From Pseudophaeomoniella oleicola (lineage: Eukaryota; Ascomycota; Eurotiomycetes; Phaeomoniellales; Phaeomoniellaceae): a DNA stretch of 64,000 nucleotides. The notes under the pieces were generated by a model. That model saw only the letters and a program-made list of their open reading frames with translations. It was not told the origin of the DNA and ran no database searches. How positions within the stretch are numbered: the first letter of the stretch is position 1; every line of letters begins with the position of its first letter. Shown here in pieces: positions 42,075-54,794 of the stretch. Made by a program: the position numbers and the translations under genes. The stretch is taken from contig QWDQ01000007.1 of assembly GCA_003868215.1 (NCBI GenBank), forward strand, positions 248,001-312,000. Direction: 5' to 3'.

Positions 42075-43050
42075 TGATCCGCGTCTGGTCTGGTTCTGTG
42101 CTGTAGCCTGGAACTTATGGCGTTGAGTTACATTATTGCCTGGTAATGTTCGCTTCATGGCAGACTGGTGGGTTGAAGCTGCTATAGTACGCTTGCTTGA
42201 GACCTGTTACGTCCGGTATGTCGTTTTGTTCCTCTCACCCATCTCTGCATGATTTCATTCTATGATGAAGCACATTTTCACACAGACCTGTTCTGAATAC
42301 CCGGTGTGGAACACAAAATTGTTACCAACTGCTGTCTGACATCCAATCAATCTTTTCGATTTCAACTATCTCGAGCTACTAGCATTTTTGATATTCTGTA
42401 CTGACGCAATTGCCTAGGTACACAAATCTACCATCATGCCTACCATACCAGATATATACCAGATATCTTGTACTCGTGTAACCCCAGTGGAGTAAGCATG
42501 TATATTCTCTCTTCAGAGTCATGCCTGCTGCCTATCGTACTCGACACCAATCGAAAGCAGCTGGAAAGAGTTTCCACTATGTATGCGTCGACACCCGGAT
42601 TTCCAGGCAGATGACCTGTCCATTTTCAAATACTTGGATGTCTCTGAACATGCAAAACTGAATATATGTACGGTTTCTACGTGGCGGTCAGGTCCTCTCT
42701 CGATCTAAAATATCCATCCCTTCTAGATAGGTGTTTTAGCTAAGACGAGTGCACCTTTTTCTCTCTTACCCATCTCTCTTGAGATTCCTCCCCGATGCCG
42801 AACTCGAAACTAATTCTATCGTACCCTACAAATGCGAGTTATCGATATTAATTTGGGTCCCGCTAAAACTATAGGTTTGTAGAAAAGGAGGACTTGATAT
42901 ACTCGTAGATTGAAGAGGTGATTCTCCCTGTCGATGCTCCTCCCTTTTGACGGTCGAGGGACGCGGAAATACGTGAAAAACTACGCATCTGGCATCTCTA
43001 GTCTGTCTGTTGTTTCTACCTTCTCAACATCACAGAGGTCCTCCGGGCCC
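42075..43050. other. Convergent intergenic region
   Basis: 976 bp between the 3' ends of the histidine phosphatase gene and RRP12. No coding region is supported. Confidence 0.45.
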
Positions 43051-46000
43051 TTATCTCCTGCCACCATGCTTCTGTCTAAACTTCATCCTATGTCCGTGGC
43101 CACTGGTCTTTTTCCTAATCCCCGCGGCACCCTTGAAGTTATTGTCACCTCCTCCACCACCACCTCTTTGCTTCTCGACAACACCCAGCCCTTTCCGCTG
43201 CGGTAGTTTCGATTTCTTCACTCCATTCCCACGAGCAGCTCCAGAAGACATGATTTTTCTGGCAACAGCCCGTGCTTGGTCGTCATCTAGTTCCATTTCG
43301 TCTTCGTCATCAGCCGCATCTCCTGCTCGTGCCTTCTGAGCAGATGCAATTTTCAATTTCCCTTTCTGACCACGACGGATTGCGTTAGGGCCGGAGACAG
43401 CAGTGAGATATGCGTCTATGCCTGCATTGCCAGCGGATGATAACGTCTTATCTTCCATATCAACGTCGTCTTCTCGAGGTGATACATCGCCATCTTCGTT
43501 GAGAATAAGCTTGCCGTCTTCGTTGACTTTCACTTTGGTCTTGGCCTTGCCGATAGTACTGCGGTCGAACCGGACGGACTTTTTCGATGTGATATTGGCA
43601 AGTGCACTCGGTGCAAGCAGATCAAGAGGCTCATCTTCATTCTCACGAATGAAACGCTCTTCCTGCTTCTTTGAACCTCTCTTTGCAGACCTCGGTGCTG
43701 CTTCATCGGCAGCATCGCCGCCAAGATCGAATTCATCTTCGTCTTCGGATGAACCATAGACTGCCTCATCGAATTCGTTGTCAAAGTCTTTAATGGCTCC
43801 AGTTTTGGTTGAAGCTGCACCGTCGACTTCATCATCCTCGTCTTCTTCTGTGGCATTCTTATGTTTCTTACGGCGTTCCTTTTCTTTGCGAATATGAACA
43901 ATGAGCTTCCGTTCAGATTCGGGTACCCAGTTTTCTACGTCAGCCGCACCGAATTTTCGGACAACCCGTTCGACAATGCTTTTGACCTTACTTCGTAATC
44001 TTCCGTTATGTTCCTTACCCCATCGCATGATCCGTGGCATCAATTCCGGCATTCGAGGACGTAGGACTTCATTTGTAGGGCAGACGACAATGAAGACTTT
44101 GACACAGCCTAGGATTGCACGGACAATTTCTCTGTTATTACTTTCCAGAAATATCTCCATAGTGGAGATGAGTTCGATTAGAAAAGCAGGTTGCAGTTTA
44201 TCATGAAACTCAAAAACGAGCCGCGAAAGGGCAGTCGCGGATGCAGCAACCATATGCGGTGTACTACCTGCTAAACCGGCGCTGGTCATTGTGAAGACTT
44301 CTTCAATCGTAGCCGGTGCATCAGGGGCATCAGAAGGCATGCCTGGGACCTTATTGTTCTTGATTGTAGTGCCTGGTGGATTACGATCGTCGTCCACGAC
44401 TCGTTTTGCAAGGTCTACAAGCACTGAGAAACCTGCTTGCCGAGCCTTCTCATTTGGATCCTTACAGGCGAGGACCACCTCTGAAAGGATAGACGGAATG
44501 AAATGGAGCTCAGACGTTGGAAGATGTGTGATCAAGGTTTGTATCGCCAGCAATCGGTCTCGCCGTGCTGGGATTGGGGTCTGGTCAGCAGTGGACAGGA
44601 GCAGTGCCTGAAGTTCTGAGGTTCGAGCGTTCAGGGCTGATACACCTGTTGATGACATTGACAGTCTGGGAATGATTTTGTAGGCTTTCTTGACGAGCTG
44701 TGGGTCACTTTGTGCCGTTGTCAAGAGATAAGATGATAGGTTGAAGAGCCGTGTGAACGCTGAGCGGGGGAGATACATGGCGAGAGCTATAATGAGATCC
44801 ATAAGGGTATGAGAGGTTGGTGGCATGTGATGTGTGGACGAAGATTTCGACTTCGTCTCTTTTTCCTTTGCTTCAGATGTCAATGACGACTCTACGAGAG
44901 ACGCTACACGATCGAACGTTGTTTCAAGCTCCTGCTTTCCGTTAGCTCTAGGTTCCAGGACGTCAGTGTCTTTTCTTACCTTCTCTGGTGTGATACTGAG
45001 ATAAGCATTGATACATTGCAGGATATATGCACGGTGCTGAGGAAGCGTCTGGCTGTAGACATTGAAGAGAACAGCGAGTAAGTTACTACCAAAGGCAGCA
45101 AGGTACTCAATGTTCTTCTGCGCTTGAGCTTTTGATACTCTCCTCATAGCAACCAAGTCCTCGTCCTCGATTTCTGCAGAGATGACAGCCTGGTTTGATT
45201 CGACAAGATTCTGCAAACCCCTGCACAAATCATGCCGCAATTCGGTTTGCTGGTATAGAAGATTGGAAACCATCTCGGCAAATGGTTGGTTGAACGAGGT
45301 TGTCAAATCAAGCGGGAGATCACAATATCCTGGAAATACCGCCCAGACCTGGGAAACTATTGTCTCAAATATCTTGATTTCCATTGTCTTCTCCGCTGAA
45401 CCATGGTTTAGCACTCTCTGATACATCGCTTCACTGAGCGGAACAAGATCTTCTCTAAAATGTGCCAGTTTCGTGTTCGTGACATGATCTCTCAGTAAGG
45501 GTAATAACCAGGCACGGCCAGGCTGGCCCGATCTTGGAGCTGTCAAGTTGTGTGGTAAGACATTTAGAACAGCTTCGGGACCAAGGCTTTGGATTGCTTG
45601 GCCGAGAACTTGGTCCGCCTCCTTTTTACCGTGGAATGAGTCGTTTCCACGAAGTTCTCCAATGGCTTTCACGATGTCCACAAGATAAAGGTCTCCTCGC
45701 CACCGAAGAGCGGCAAAGAGCGTTACCAATGTCTTGAAGACTTCCACCCAAGCACCTTGAAACTTAATGGAGAGCAAACCGGTTGCCTTTCTGCCCAATT
45801 GTTCGAGAACCTTTTCGTCGTAGACTGAAGGTTCAAGTATGACACTATCGGGTATGCAATTAACGAAGAAAGATATCAAGCATTCTGACGCTGACACACG
45901 AATGTTGTGGGATGATGAGGTCAAGAAGCTGGCGACCCGATCAAATAGTTCTGGGAGCTTGGCAAACGTCTCCTCAGGCTCGACCTGAGCTGAGACACCG

Positions 46001-47012
46001 TATCCCCTGGATAGTACGGCGATCCAAGGAGGCAGGAGTTGCGAGTCGTTGCCGGCCGGCTGTAGCTCGGTGATAGCCTCTAAGAGCCTGGGGAGCTTCG
46101 ACGACGCCAATTCATCTGCCATCCCTTCGAATATAACCTCAAAGACTTCGAAAGCACCCATGACCAGAAACTCGTTGCTCGACCTTGATATGGCCATGAG
46201 GACCTCGCACAAGGGTTCGATCTGTTTGCTCGGCCAACCGCCTGATGCGGCGGCAATAGCCTTTGACAATTGAAGTGCATGCATAACCTGTGGGTCCTGT
46301 CCATTTGCGAGGCCCTTGTGTTGTTTTCGGCCTTGTCCAGATACTTGACTCGCCTCCTGTAAAGTTCTGAGAGCGGTACTTGCACACATATCTGCTGCTG
46401 GATGATCCAGAGCAGGCTTTTGCGGCGGTCGCCTGAGTACGTTGCTTATCGAATCAATAGCCCTCTTTCGGATTTTGGGTCTTGGGTCCATCGCCAGTGC
46501 CAGCAGGACACCAACCAATTGGCGGGGACCTGTTTGCGACTGCGGGAGTGCCCACCCGGGTGCATCCTGCGCCAGTAACAGGCTCTCTAATACTCCAAGA
46601 CACGATTTTAGAAGTGGCGTTGTGGTTTCCTCGCTGGTGAGAATGGGCGCAATTTGTGATAGTATCTGTGTGAATTGCGAACGCAAGAGCGGGGCAGGTA
46701 CATGCGAAGAGACAACATCGAGGAGGTATATGACTGATTGAGCAAGTTCAGCGCTGCTCGCATTTTCGGGGTTTGACAACGCCTGTCGTAGTAACGCAAG
46801 CAGTGCAGCAAAGTATGCTGTAGGTGTGAAGGCCGTCTTCTGCTCGATGAGAGTCTCCTCAACAGCCGACAGAACAACAGCGGTCTAAAAATATTGAGTT
46901 AATCTGTGCCCAAGACGTTTCTGTTAGGATCGAGCAGGCTTACATGCTGTTGACTCTGTAAGTTGGGCGACTTGATCTTATCAAGCTTTCCTTCCAGCGA
47001 CATCTTGTCCAT
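43051..47012 (-). CDS. RRP12: Ribosome biogenesis protein Rrp12
   Basis: A HEAT-repeat protein (NUC173 domain) needed for export and maturation of pre-40S and pre-60S particles in the nucleus. Exons on the minus strand are 47012-46944 and 46884-43051; the intron is 59 nt and the product 1300 residues. The N terminus MDKMSLEGKLDKIKSPNLQSQQH joins to TAVVLSAVEETLIEQKT, the family start; the second ATG at 47003 (MSLEGKL) is an equally possible start. HEAT repeats fill most of the protein. The last 250 residues are acidic then basic and glycine-rich (RKGLGVVEKQRGGGGGG, ending FRQKHGGRR), as usual for Rrp12. Confidence 0.93.
46885..46943 (-). other. Intron of RRP12
   Basis: 59 nt, donor GTAAGC, branch TTAACTC, acceptor TTTTTAG, phase 0. 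Confidence 0.88.
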
Positions 47013-47254
47013 TTCTCACTGGGCCTGCCAGTCGTGGTCTGTCGTCTGGGGCTACTGTGGGAGAGGCGATGGTGCACGATAATTGAATAAAATTTCCCCG
47101 AACTTATCGCCGGCAGAATAGCTGATAAACGCTCACACCGCCAAAGCTGGAGTCATTGCTCCACCTGTCACTTTGAGTGGTGCGCAGATCAATACATGTC
47201 CATTGCTTTCTGCTGAGCATGTTAGATACATATATATCAACCTTCAACGAGGTA
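47013..47254. promoter_or_regulatory. RRP12 upstream region
   Basis: The sequence immediately 5' of RRP12 probably holds its promoter. No clear RRPE or PAC ribosome-biogenesis element was recognised. Confidence 0.35.
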
Positions 47255-47596
47255 TTAATTGGGTTTACTGGTCATAGTTTCATCGTTTCCAAGGCAGGAT
47301 TTGCTATTTACAGATGTTATCGTGGGCTTGTCACAGGTACACGTCTTGCTTTCATCGATTATATCCGGCATCTTCTCTTTGCAAGCACGATCTGTGAGGT
47401 CCTCTCCTGCACAATTAATGATTCTCTTCGTTGCGGACTCGAGTCTTTCCACTTGAGGGTTTTGGCTTTCAACCTTCAGCTCCAATTCAAAGACTTTATT
47501 CCTAAGAGACTTGCCTTCCCCTGCCGTAAAACCCTGACCAATAATCCATACGCCTTTTCAGCCATTGGACTCATCCCAAACGCCATCGTCATGCAT
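47255..47596 (-). pseudogene. Possible small gene or remnant with one in-frame stop
   Basis: From an ATG at 47596 the frame reads MHDDGVWDESNG, then a TGA at 47560-47558, then 100 open codons (KGVWIIGQGFTAGEGKSLRN...) to a TAA ending at 47255. The peptide after the stop is hydrophilic. It has a heptad-like start (SLRNKVFELELKVESQ) and six cysteines (including CAGEDLTDRAC and TCTC). No splice pair that removes the TGA was found. No family was recognised. It lies between the 3' end of the small membrane-protein gene and the RRP12 start, on the same strand. Confidence 0.25.
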
Positions 47597-47657
47597 TGCT
47601 CATCAAATCAAACAAAAGCAGTCGGAAAAAATTCGAAAATCTCCTTCGCACTGAAGT

Positions 47658-48607
47658 TCACCGTAGACATTTTGTAAGATATTTGGCCCACCGATTCCTG
47701 ACATAGAGAACTGTATTCGGACCGTCATCGCCTCGCTCAGTTCCATCAGGATTTCCCATGATCAGTGCAAAGATCCAGAAGCCCGCAGCTACCCATGCTG
47801 CGATAGCCACACCGAAACTGGCTATTGGGGCGAAAAGATAGGCGAGTACAAGAATAGATGCTCGATATCTTGGGTAGTCATCTGTTTGGGCGTATATGAG
47901 CCGTAGATGCTTGTTGAGAATGGGAGACAAGAACTGGATTGTCCACTTCTGCATAGATGAGGAAGAGTCACACAATAGTAATGGGCTTAGCAACACTACG
48001 ACGATGACCGTGAAGCAAGCATAAGCAGCTCCAACAATGGAATAGATGGGATCGAGGAACGATAGCCAGAACTATAAGACACTGATCAGTTGACATTTGG
48101 AACGTAGGAAGGGATTCAGCATACCAGCAACCAAATCGCGTGATCTGTCTCGCCTTCCTCATCGTCCCCTGAGGGAGGCATGTATACAACGGGATTCTCG
48201 CTCGGTTGGGTTGGGCGACCGGAATATGGAATTGTCTCAGCGGTATTCCCGTCCCTGTTGTATGACAGCCCGTACGGAGTTCTTCCCCCTTGGCCGTCTT
48301 CGAAAGTACCTCCTTCCACTCTTGATACTTGGGAAAAGGCGGATGAATATACAGGGTTGTCCTTCGAGTCCTGTTCACTTCCGTTTCGAGAGCATGTCGC
48401 AGACGTCGCATCTGACATATATTCGGGGTCCTTGTATTCGCGCGGAACCGTCATTCGATAATCATAAGTGTCGTAGATTTGCCGTCCAAGACTAACCGAT
48501 GGTGGAGGATGTTGAGCAGTATGGCTGTTCCGATTAGGCTGAGAGTAAATTGAGCGGTCCCTGCCTGGAATATGAACCATTGGCGGTTGTGATAGCGGAG
48601 CAGTCAT
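47658..48607 (-). CDS. Fungal multi-pass membrane protein, function unknown
   Basis: A 298-residue protein. Exons on the minus strand are 48607-48125 and 48071-47658; the 53-nt intron (GTATGC...TTATAG) gives HAIWLL-FWLSFLDPIYSIVG. Residues 1-150 are hydrophilic and proline/serine-rich, probably cytosolic, ending in an acidic DDEEGETD run. Two long hydrophobic regions follow, about 156-196 and 232-267, enough for three or four membrane spans. The tail after the last span is short and charged. Proteins with the IWLL-LDPI pattern occur across filamentous ascomycetes but I know no function. The first ATG in frame is at 48607. Confidence 0.7.
48072..48124 (-). other. Intron of the fungal membrane-protein gene
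   Basis: 53 nt, donor GTATGC, branch CAACTGATC, acceptor CTTATAG, phase 0. Confidence 0.85.
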
Positions 48608-50972
48608 AGCGAAGTGCACGTAAAAGTGCTCCAAGGTCACTGGCGAACCAGAAAAGGTACAGACACGGACTCGCAGCGATGAATCGAGGATCTGAGTTAG
48701 GCAATGGGCAACACCATGACGTTCTCACTGCAAAGGCGTGGCGAGACGGGAGCACATCGCATGACGAGGGGGGAGTTTGGGACTGAAGTCCGTGAGAGCA
48801 TCACTGCAGTCCCATTTAAGGAGCTGGAGGAAGAAGACGAAGGAATAGTAGAGGATGACAAGAAGACACCCAAGAATACCAAGGAACAAACATTGTCAGG
48901 CTCATGACCGACTGCTTCTGGGCGGCGCAGGTGAGCATCCTCCTACTCACACGCATTTTGCCCGCCAAGGACAAAGGCCAAGTCTGCCAAGGTAACAAGA
49001 GCGCTTGGCGTGAGAAGAAGAGGTGATGTGAGTGGATGGAGCGGCTGAGAACTTGTTCGTAACCGGCCACAGAGGAAAAAGGGTTCGTCCTCGCCAAGCA
49101 CATCAGGACGTGCCTAGGATGCATGTACCTAATGATATCTGCCGTAATGACAATACCGGCCAGTCGGCCATTCACCACCCATCGAAGGGAAAGGCCTTGA
49201 GGCACACCCCTCGAAGCCGCCGGTTTTCATGTCATCAAATCGTACCGTAAGTACAGGTAGCGAGGGACCTTGGCTATCTCAGGTAAATTTATCTTTCGGC
49301 ATCTACAGAATTTGAATTCCATCAATTCCTTTCGAAATCAAAATCGGTCAAGCCAAGAAAGACTAAAAGACAAGAGACTCATGCCCATCGAGCCATCCCT
49401 TGGTCTATTGCCTTACTACGTACGGAGTAGTAAATGCGGAAATACGGAATAATATATAACGGACTTACAGTTAACCCCTCAGATACACAGAGGTCTCCCC
49501 AGAGTTATCCTTGACTATCCCGAGGTACATCTACGTACCTGAGATAGGGTAGTTTATCACTCTCTCCCCTTCAACAATGCCGCAGTATATCTTATCATAC
49601 ATACGCCTTCGGGGGAAAACCCTTCATGATCTCGTCGTTTTCTGTTTGCCCTGTTAGCTGATTAGGTTCATGTCTAAGTTTGTCTCTAGGACGGTCCGTA
49701 GCAGGATCATCTCTCCCTCTCCCTTGGCTCGCCGACAGATTGCCGAAGACACATACAGTGTTCGAATAATCAAGCAACCCAACCGTTGGGGAAATTTGTC
49801 ATTTCTGTCATCTCTCACCTAAGTCAATTACGAAATGGCATTCATACAACCATTCATACAAGAAAAGCATCTCGAAGACCTATCACCTTTAAGTCCTCAC
49901 TGAAGTCCACCGCATTCATCAGCCAAGAAAACAATGCCCCCGTCGAAAACCCGTTCCAGCTACATACCTAGGTAGGTTTGCAGTATGATAAGGATATCTC
50001 CTCGTTCTCCCCCAAAACTATGAGATGCCCAGAAACGCCAACAGCTGCTGAAAACAGCCAAGGAAACTGCTGACAACGGTCTCATGTGAAGAGGCCAGCA
50101 GAAAGGGAACAAATCATATAGGTAAATTAGACGCAATATCCAGGGATTTCTCAAGAACAACATCTGCGATTTCTCGCATCTATAGAAGCAGCCGAACTCT
50201 CTGAGTCGCTTCGGCAATCAAGTCATGTATAGGATGGTACATCTTAGGGACGCTTGCAATGTATGAGTGATGCGACATCTTGTCTATTGGTCTATTGAAG
50301 ATCTGACCAATCCTATGACAACGTCGGAACCCACCACAGGGACCCGTGCGTATGATTCTGCTTTCACGGGCATAGGTACAACAGCAGAGACGAAAAGATT
50401 ACTGCAAAACTATTCGCTACTGGGTACCGGATCACTGAGGCCTATGACTACATGCGGAGCCGCACCTATGCAGCACGCAACTCTTTAGTGACCGCGTAGA
50501 CCAGGATGGCACCAAGTCGAGTAAAGGATTTGTTGCTCATCGCATTTCGGGACTAAAGTGGCGTCACCTTGGAGCGATCACATTGTAAAGTCGAATGATA
50601 AAGAAGATTGCATAATATAACTGGGTAGCAAATGGGAATATCGACGGTTATCATCAGATGACAGAGGAAATTCGTGTGCAGTAAATGAAAGCAGATTGAA
50701 CTGAGTACAAACCATAGTCAACAGCAATGCCTCCTCGGATATCTCGACCTTTGTACATGGTATTTATCTCTATTTCATTTTTTTCAGTGTATCGTAGTGA
50801 CTATTCTTGCCACACACTGGTGTCACGTAGGCTTCAAGTGCCCGCTCATTCTGATATAACGAACCGCGTTGGCCCACGAACGGCACCGTTAAGACTCGTA
50901 ACGAGATGCTAACCCGAGTTATTCATAAGATAATTTCATCGGCGTCAAAAGAGATGACCCCACGATCACTGC
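48608..50972. other. 2.4-kb spacer between the membrane-protein gene and CYC8
   Basis: No gene is supported. An inverted repeat TTACTAC-N7-GTAGTAA lies at 49413-49433 and an ACCTAGGT palindrome at 49967-49974. The rest has short frames without family resemblance. Confidence 0.5.
49413..49433. repeat. Inverted repeat TTACTAC / GTAGTAA
   Basis: Perfect 7-bp arms around a 7-base centre; same family as the CTACGTAG palindromes at 54608, 55490 and 63246. Confidence 0.85.
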
Positions 50973-53805
50973 TTAAGCACCAGGAATCTCCTGCTTTGGC
51001 TGCCCATTGACAACACCATTTTGCTGTGGACTGCCGTGGACGCCGCTAGGCACACCAGAGCGTTTGTCGTCTTCACCGTCATCGTCATAGTTTTCGTCGA
51101 CATCGACCTTGCGAGCAGCTGGCTCGACAGGATCCTTGCGATCCTCCTTTGGCAGCTCTGGTTGTGGCTGCTGCGGTGGTTGTTGCATAGGGGGGAGATG
51201 TTGAATTGATGGCAATGCTTGTGGATGATGTGCTGCCTCGGAGGGGTGATAGTTTTCATTAGCACGGCGCTGTTGGTCTTCTCTACGTAGCTCCGAGGAA
51301 CTGCGGCGATGCACCGGACGAGGAGGCGACGGTGCTCGAGCGGGAGGCGAGGGACGGCGGCTCATTTGGTCATCAAGACGTGCACGGGTCTCATCATTGG
51401 CGATTTTCTTTGCCGGGCCAGCATCATTGTCCCATTCTCTTAACCTTTTCATAGCCGATGGCGGTCGGTCTTCACGCTGTCTAGCGGCTTCCTCGGCCGC
51501 TGCCAGGGCTGACGCAGGTGCGGGGGCACCACTTGCGATGTTAGATTGCTGAGCAAAGGGCGGCGCGTGGTGGTACTGTTGAGGTGGCGGATAATTTGCT
51601 CCGCCTGGAGATTGTGGACGCTCTTCTCTCAACGGTCGTAATTCAGTAATAGGACTGAAGGGTCTGCCATATGGTGGAAGTGCTCCAGAGCCTTGAGGTC
51701 CGTTTGGGGCACTCTGAGGTGCTGTATTGGGAAGGCCTTGGGGTCTTCCATTGGTGCTGAAAGCTGGAGCACTACGATCAGGTCCATTAAGCTGCGGCAA
51801 GCCTTGGGAACCTGGATAGGTAGCCGGAGCTCCTGGTTGCATCTTTGGTGACGGGGACGCTCTCCTAGGAGGCGGCACAGCACTACGAAGGGGTTCTTGA
51901 TAAGCTCTTACTTGCTCTTGGCGGGGTGAAGGTTGTCTCGGTGGCGGAGCACGCATGCTCTCTCTTTGATCAAAAGGATTGGGTGGAGCTGGTGCAGCTT
52001 GCGGATTCTGGATATCAGAAATGCCCCTTGTCCAGTCGGCTACACGACCTGGAGGGCCCCCAGGCGGAGGAGGTCCTTGGTGAGTTGGTTGCATACCCCA
52101 TTGTGGTCCCGGCGGTGCACCGACACCTGCAGCTTGGTATGCTTGAGGATGTACATCTTGGGGCACGGGAACACTCTGCTGGTTGGCAGAAGATTGACCG
52201 CTCTTTAACAATTGTAATCTGGCCTTGATGTGCATATTGTTAGGATCAAGGTCAGCAGCTCGTTGGTAAGCATCAAGAGCATCGTTCGTCTGGTTGTTAC
52301 ACGATTCATACTGCAGCTTTTGTCAGACCACACTTCCTGCTTCTAGCGAAGGTTAGACCTACCAAAGTACCGAGATCATACCAAACCTCCGAAATGTAAG
52401 GATTGAGCCGAATGGCTCGAGAATATGCGTCAAGTGCGTCGCGGTACTGGTTGATCTGATAGTACAAGACTCCAATCGAGCACCAAAATGTTGGATTGCG
52501 ACCGTCGCGGTATACGGCTTGTTGGTACGCTTCATATGCTTTCGGGAACTTTTGCTGGGCCATGTAGCATCTACCGAGCAAATACCAACTTTGGGCATCC
52601 GTGTTGTCTACACTCTGTTAGTGCCCGTAATACAAGTTTTAGATGCGCATCATGCACATACCTGCGCTGACGGATTGTTCAAGGTAATTGATCGCTTGCT
52701 CTTGGCTAGAAAAGCTCCCGCTCTGTTGATGATGCAGCCAGCCAAGCTGTTGCAAAACTTTTGCATGTTTCGGATCGTGGTCAAGAACCCGACGGTAAGC
52801 AAGCTTCGCGGCCTCATACTGTGGATCTGTTAGCTCTGTCATTCCTCGTGGGCATATCTACTTACATCCTTTTGCTGCTCGTGCACATGTCCGATCTGGA
52901 ACCAAATATCCTCTTGTGTGAGCGGTCGAGGTGGATCGGTCACAATATATTTGAAGCACTGCAAACAGTCAGCCATCATGGCAGTCAGAGATAGAGAAGT
53001 GCCTATCGCATACCTCAAGACTCTGATTGAATTTCTGTTGTTGCTTGTATATTATACCGAGCCTGAAGTAGATTTCGTTGGCCTTTTCGAAATCTGGCTG
53101 CATACGCATAACTTGTGAGAATGCTTCTTCCGCGTGTTCCAGAGATCCATATCGATCGTATAGAATACCAATGCCGTACCAGAGCTTAGGCTCCTAATAA
53201 ATGTGTTAGCAAAGTCAAGAGGATGTGCACTTCTGGAACCTACTTTCGGGTCCCGGAGATAGTAAAGAGCTTGCTGATAGGCAGAGTAGGCGTCTTGAAG
53301 ATTATCCATCATGAGATGACAATGTCCTATTAAAACGTTAGATCATTTGCAGTGAGAATAGCACACTTCAATACACACCTAGGCTGCCCCAGACCTCGCC
53401 GTTGTTGGGATCAAGCTTAAGGATGTTTTGCAAATACTCAATCGCTTTGGGAAACTGTTCACGAGTACGCAAGATGGTCGAAATGGCATTCATGGCAGGA
53501 ATAGACCAGGCATTATGCCGAAGTGCTTGCTCGTAGGCATTGATAGCACCGTCGAGATCGCCCATGAGTTCCGTTAAATTTCCTACAAAAGATTTAGTAC
53601 GAGCCTTGTATGTGGACCTAGCTTCCAACATACCGATGCTGATCCAGACAGTTTCGTTCAGTCCACCAAGCATTTGCGTACCAGGGTGCTTTTGCCCGGG
53701 AGCTGCAGCTACTTGAGGTGGTATATGCCCATTGACTGGAGCAAGCTGGCCCCCATGGTGAGGGGGGATCGCGCCAGAGGGCGAGGGCTGAGGGTGCGCC
53801 GACAT
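50973..53805 (-). CDS. CYC8: Tup1-Cyc8 corepressor subunit Cyc8 (Ssn6)
   Basis: A TPR protein that, with Tup1, represses glucose-, stress- and mating-regulated genes. Eight exons on the minus strand: 53805-53634, 53582-53379, 53326-53244, 53193-53014, 52958-52866, 52818-52662, 52607-52363 and 52310-50973. The seven introns are 47-55 nt. The product has 823 residues. The head is proline/histidine-rich. About ten TPRs fill residues 50-400, with landmarks MGDLDGAINAYEQALRHN, WYGIGILYDRYGS, IVTDPPRPLTQEDIWFQIGH and WYLLGRCYMAQQKFPKAYEA. The remaining half is glutamine- and proline-rich with a GPAKKIAND-type segment, as in filamentous-fungal Ssn6. Intron 1 is a stopless 51-nt intron. A 4.6-kb gene-free region lies upstream. 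Confidence 0.93.
53583..53633 (-). other. Stopless 51-nt intron 1 of CYC8
   Basis: Donor GTATGT, branch TACTAAA, acceptor TTTGTAG; 17 open codons. It falls inside the first TPR; removal restores WISIG-NLTELMGDLDG. Confidence 0.88.
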
Positions 53806-54342
53806 CAAAGACTGCTATGAAATGTATGATAGAAGCCGGTTATCTGTCAGACTATGGCATTCAAGCGCTGGTCCACTTGAAATTTGAGAATGGTCGAATA
53901 GTCAAGCGATGCACTCCGATGCTGCTTCCTGTGAAACCTAGCAATGAAGAACTGCGCCTGTGCGCTTGGCCCAGCGATGGTCAATCGATTTATAATGCAG
54001 CCGGTAGAGCTGCACACAGAAGGCTCCGGGCAAGCGATGAGTTGACGTCGAAAAACTGATGTCGGAAGTTTAGCGATATAAAAGTACCTCGCAGTGCGAC
54101 AGCGAGGTTTTCAAGGGTCTCAAAGCCACAAGAACCGATATATCACGTACGATATTTGAAGATAGCAACTCCCTTCGAAGCGCTTGTAGCAATAGAAATG
54201 CCAATGATATAGCAATGAGGTCACACAATCTACGGGAATGAAAGGTGTGTTCACACAGGCGACAGGGAGAAGGAAGACTTGGGAGACGGACAAATGTGGG
54301 CAAATGATCAATGTCAGTTCCTAGAGAATAAAGACGCTAGCG

Positions 54343-54352
54343 GTTAGGGTTA
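54343..54352. promoter_or_regulatory. Telobox-like GTTAGGGTTA
   Basis: About one and a half telomeric hexamers in the CYC8 upstream region. Such boxes occur in promoters and need not indicate a telomere. Confidence 0.35.
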
Positions 54353-54607
54353 TCGTTCCGCTGGCGAGCATTATTTTGGCAGGTGTGGTGAGGCTGGCAA
54401 GCCTACATAACAATTAAGCCTAGGATGTTTCCTCCTTGGCTACGCCAGACAGTTTACGCTAAGGCTTGAACGAACAAAAATGGATGGTTGACTTTCTTTC
54501 TTTTTCTCGGGTGTGGGACTCGGGGGGGTGGCTCAGTGGGTGGATTGGATTTACAGGGGGAGAGAACACAGGCGGATGGTGGACCGATCAAGGTATCCTT
54601 TTGGTGG

Positions 54608-54627
54608 ATTACTACGTACGTAGTAAT
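54608..54627. repeat. Perfect 20-bp palindrome ATTACTACGTACGTAGTAAT
   Basis: Equal to its reverse complement; the longest perfect palindrome noted in the window. Confidence 0.9.
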
Positions 54628-54784
54628 TAGTATGATGGAACGCTGTGGACGGTGATGGCCTATCTAGCTTGCTAGGCAGGAACAGTAGATGTTACTACCG
54701 ACATGAGTATCTAATGATGATGGCATGCATCATCGCACATGATGATTAGATCATGGCCTTGGTATTATTATCTAGGTATCTACA

Positions 54785-54794
54785 TACCTAGGTA
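54785..54794. repeat. Palindrome TACCTAGGTA
   Basis: Ten-base palindrome followed by a further GGTA copy. Same family as 184-201 and 63226-63235. Confidence 0.85.

Noticed and set aside
47177-47677. 166-codon plus-strand frame upstream of RRP12
   Set aside because: The peptide is low in coding character, and the opposite strand reads better as a small cysteine-bearing protein.
54343-54352. Telomere-like TTAGGGTTA
   Set aside because: As evidence for a chromosome end or internal telomere it is too short; kept only as a possible promoter box.
54529-54540. tRNA A-box match (TGGCTCAGTGGG)
   Set aside because: No matching B-box at the right distance and no acceptor stem can be formed, so it is not a tRNA gene.
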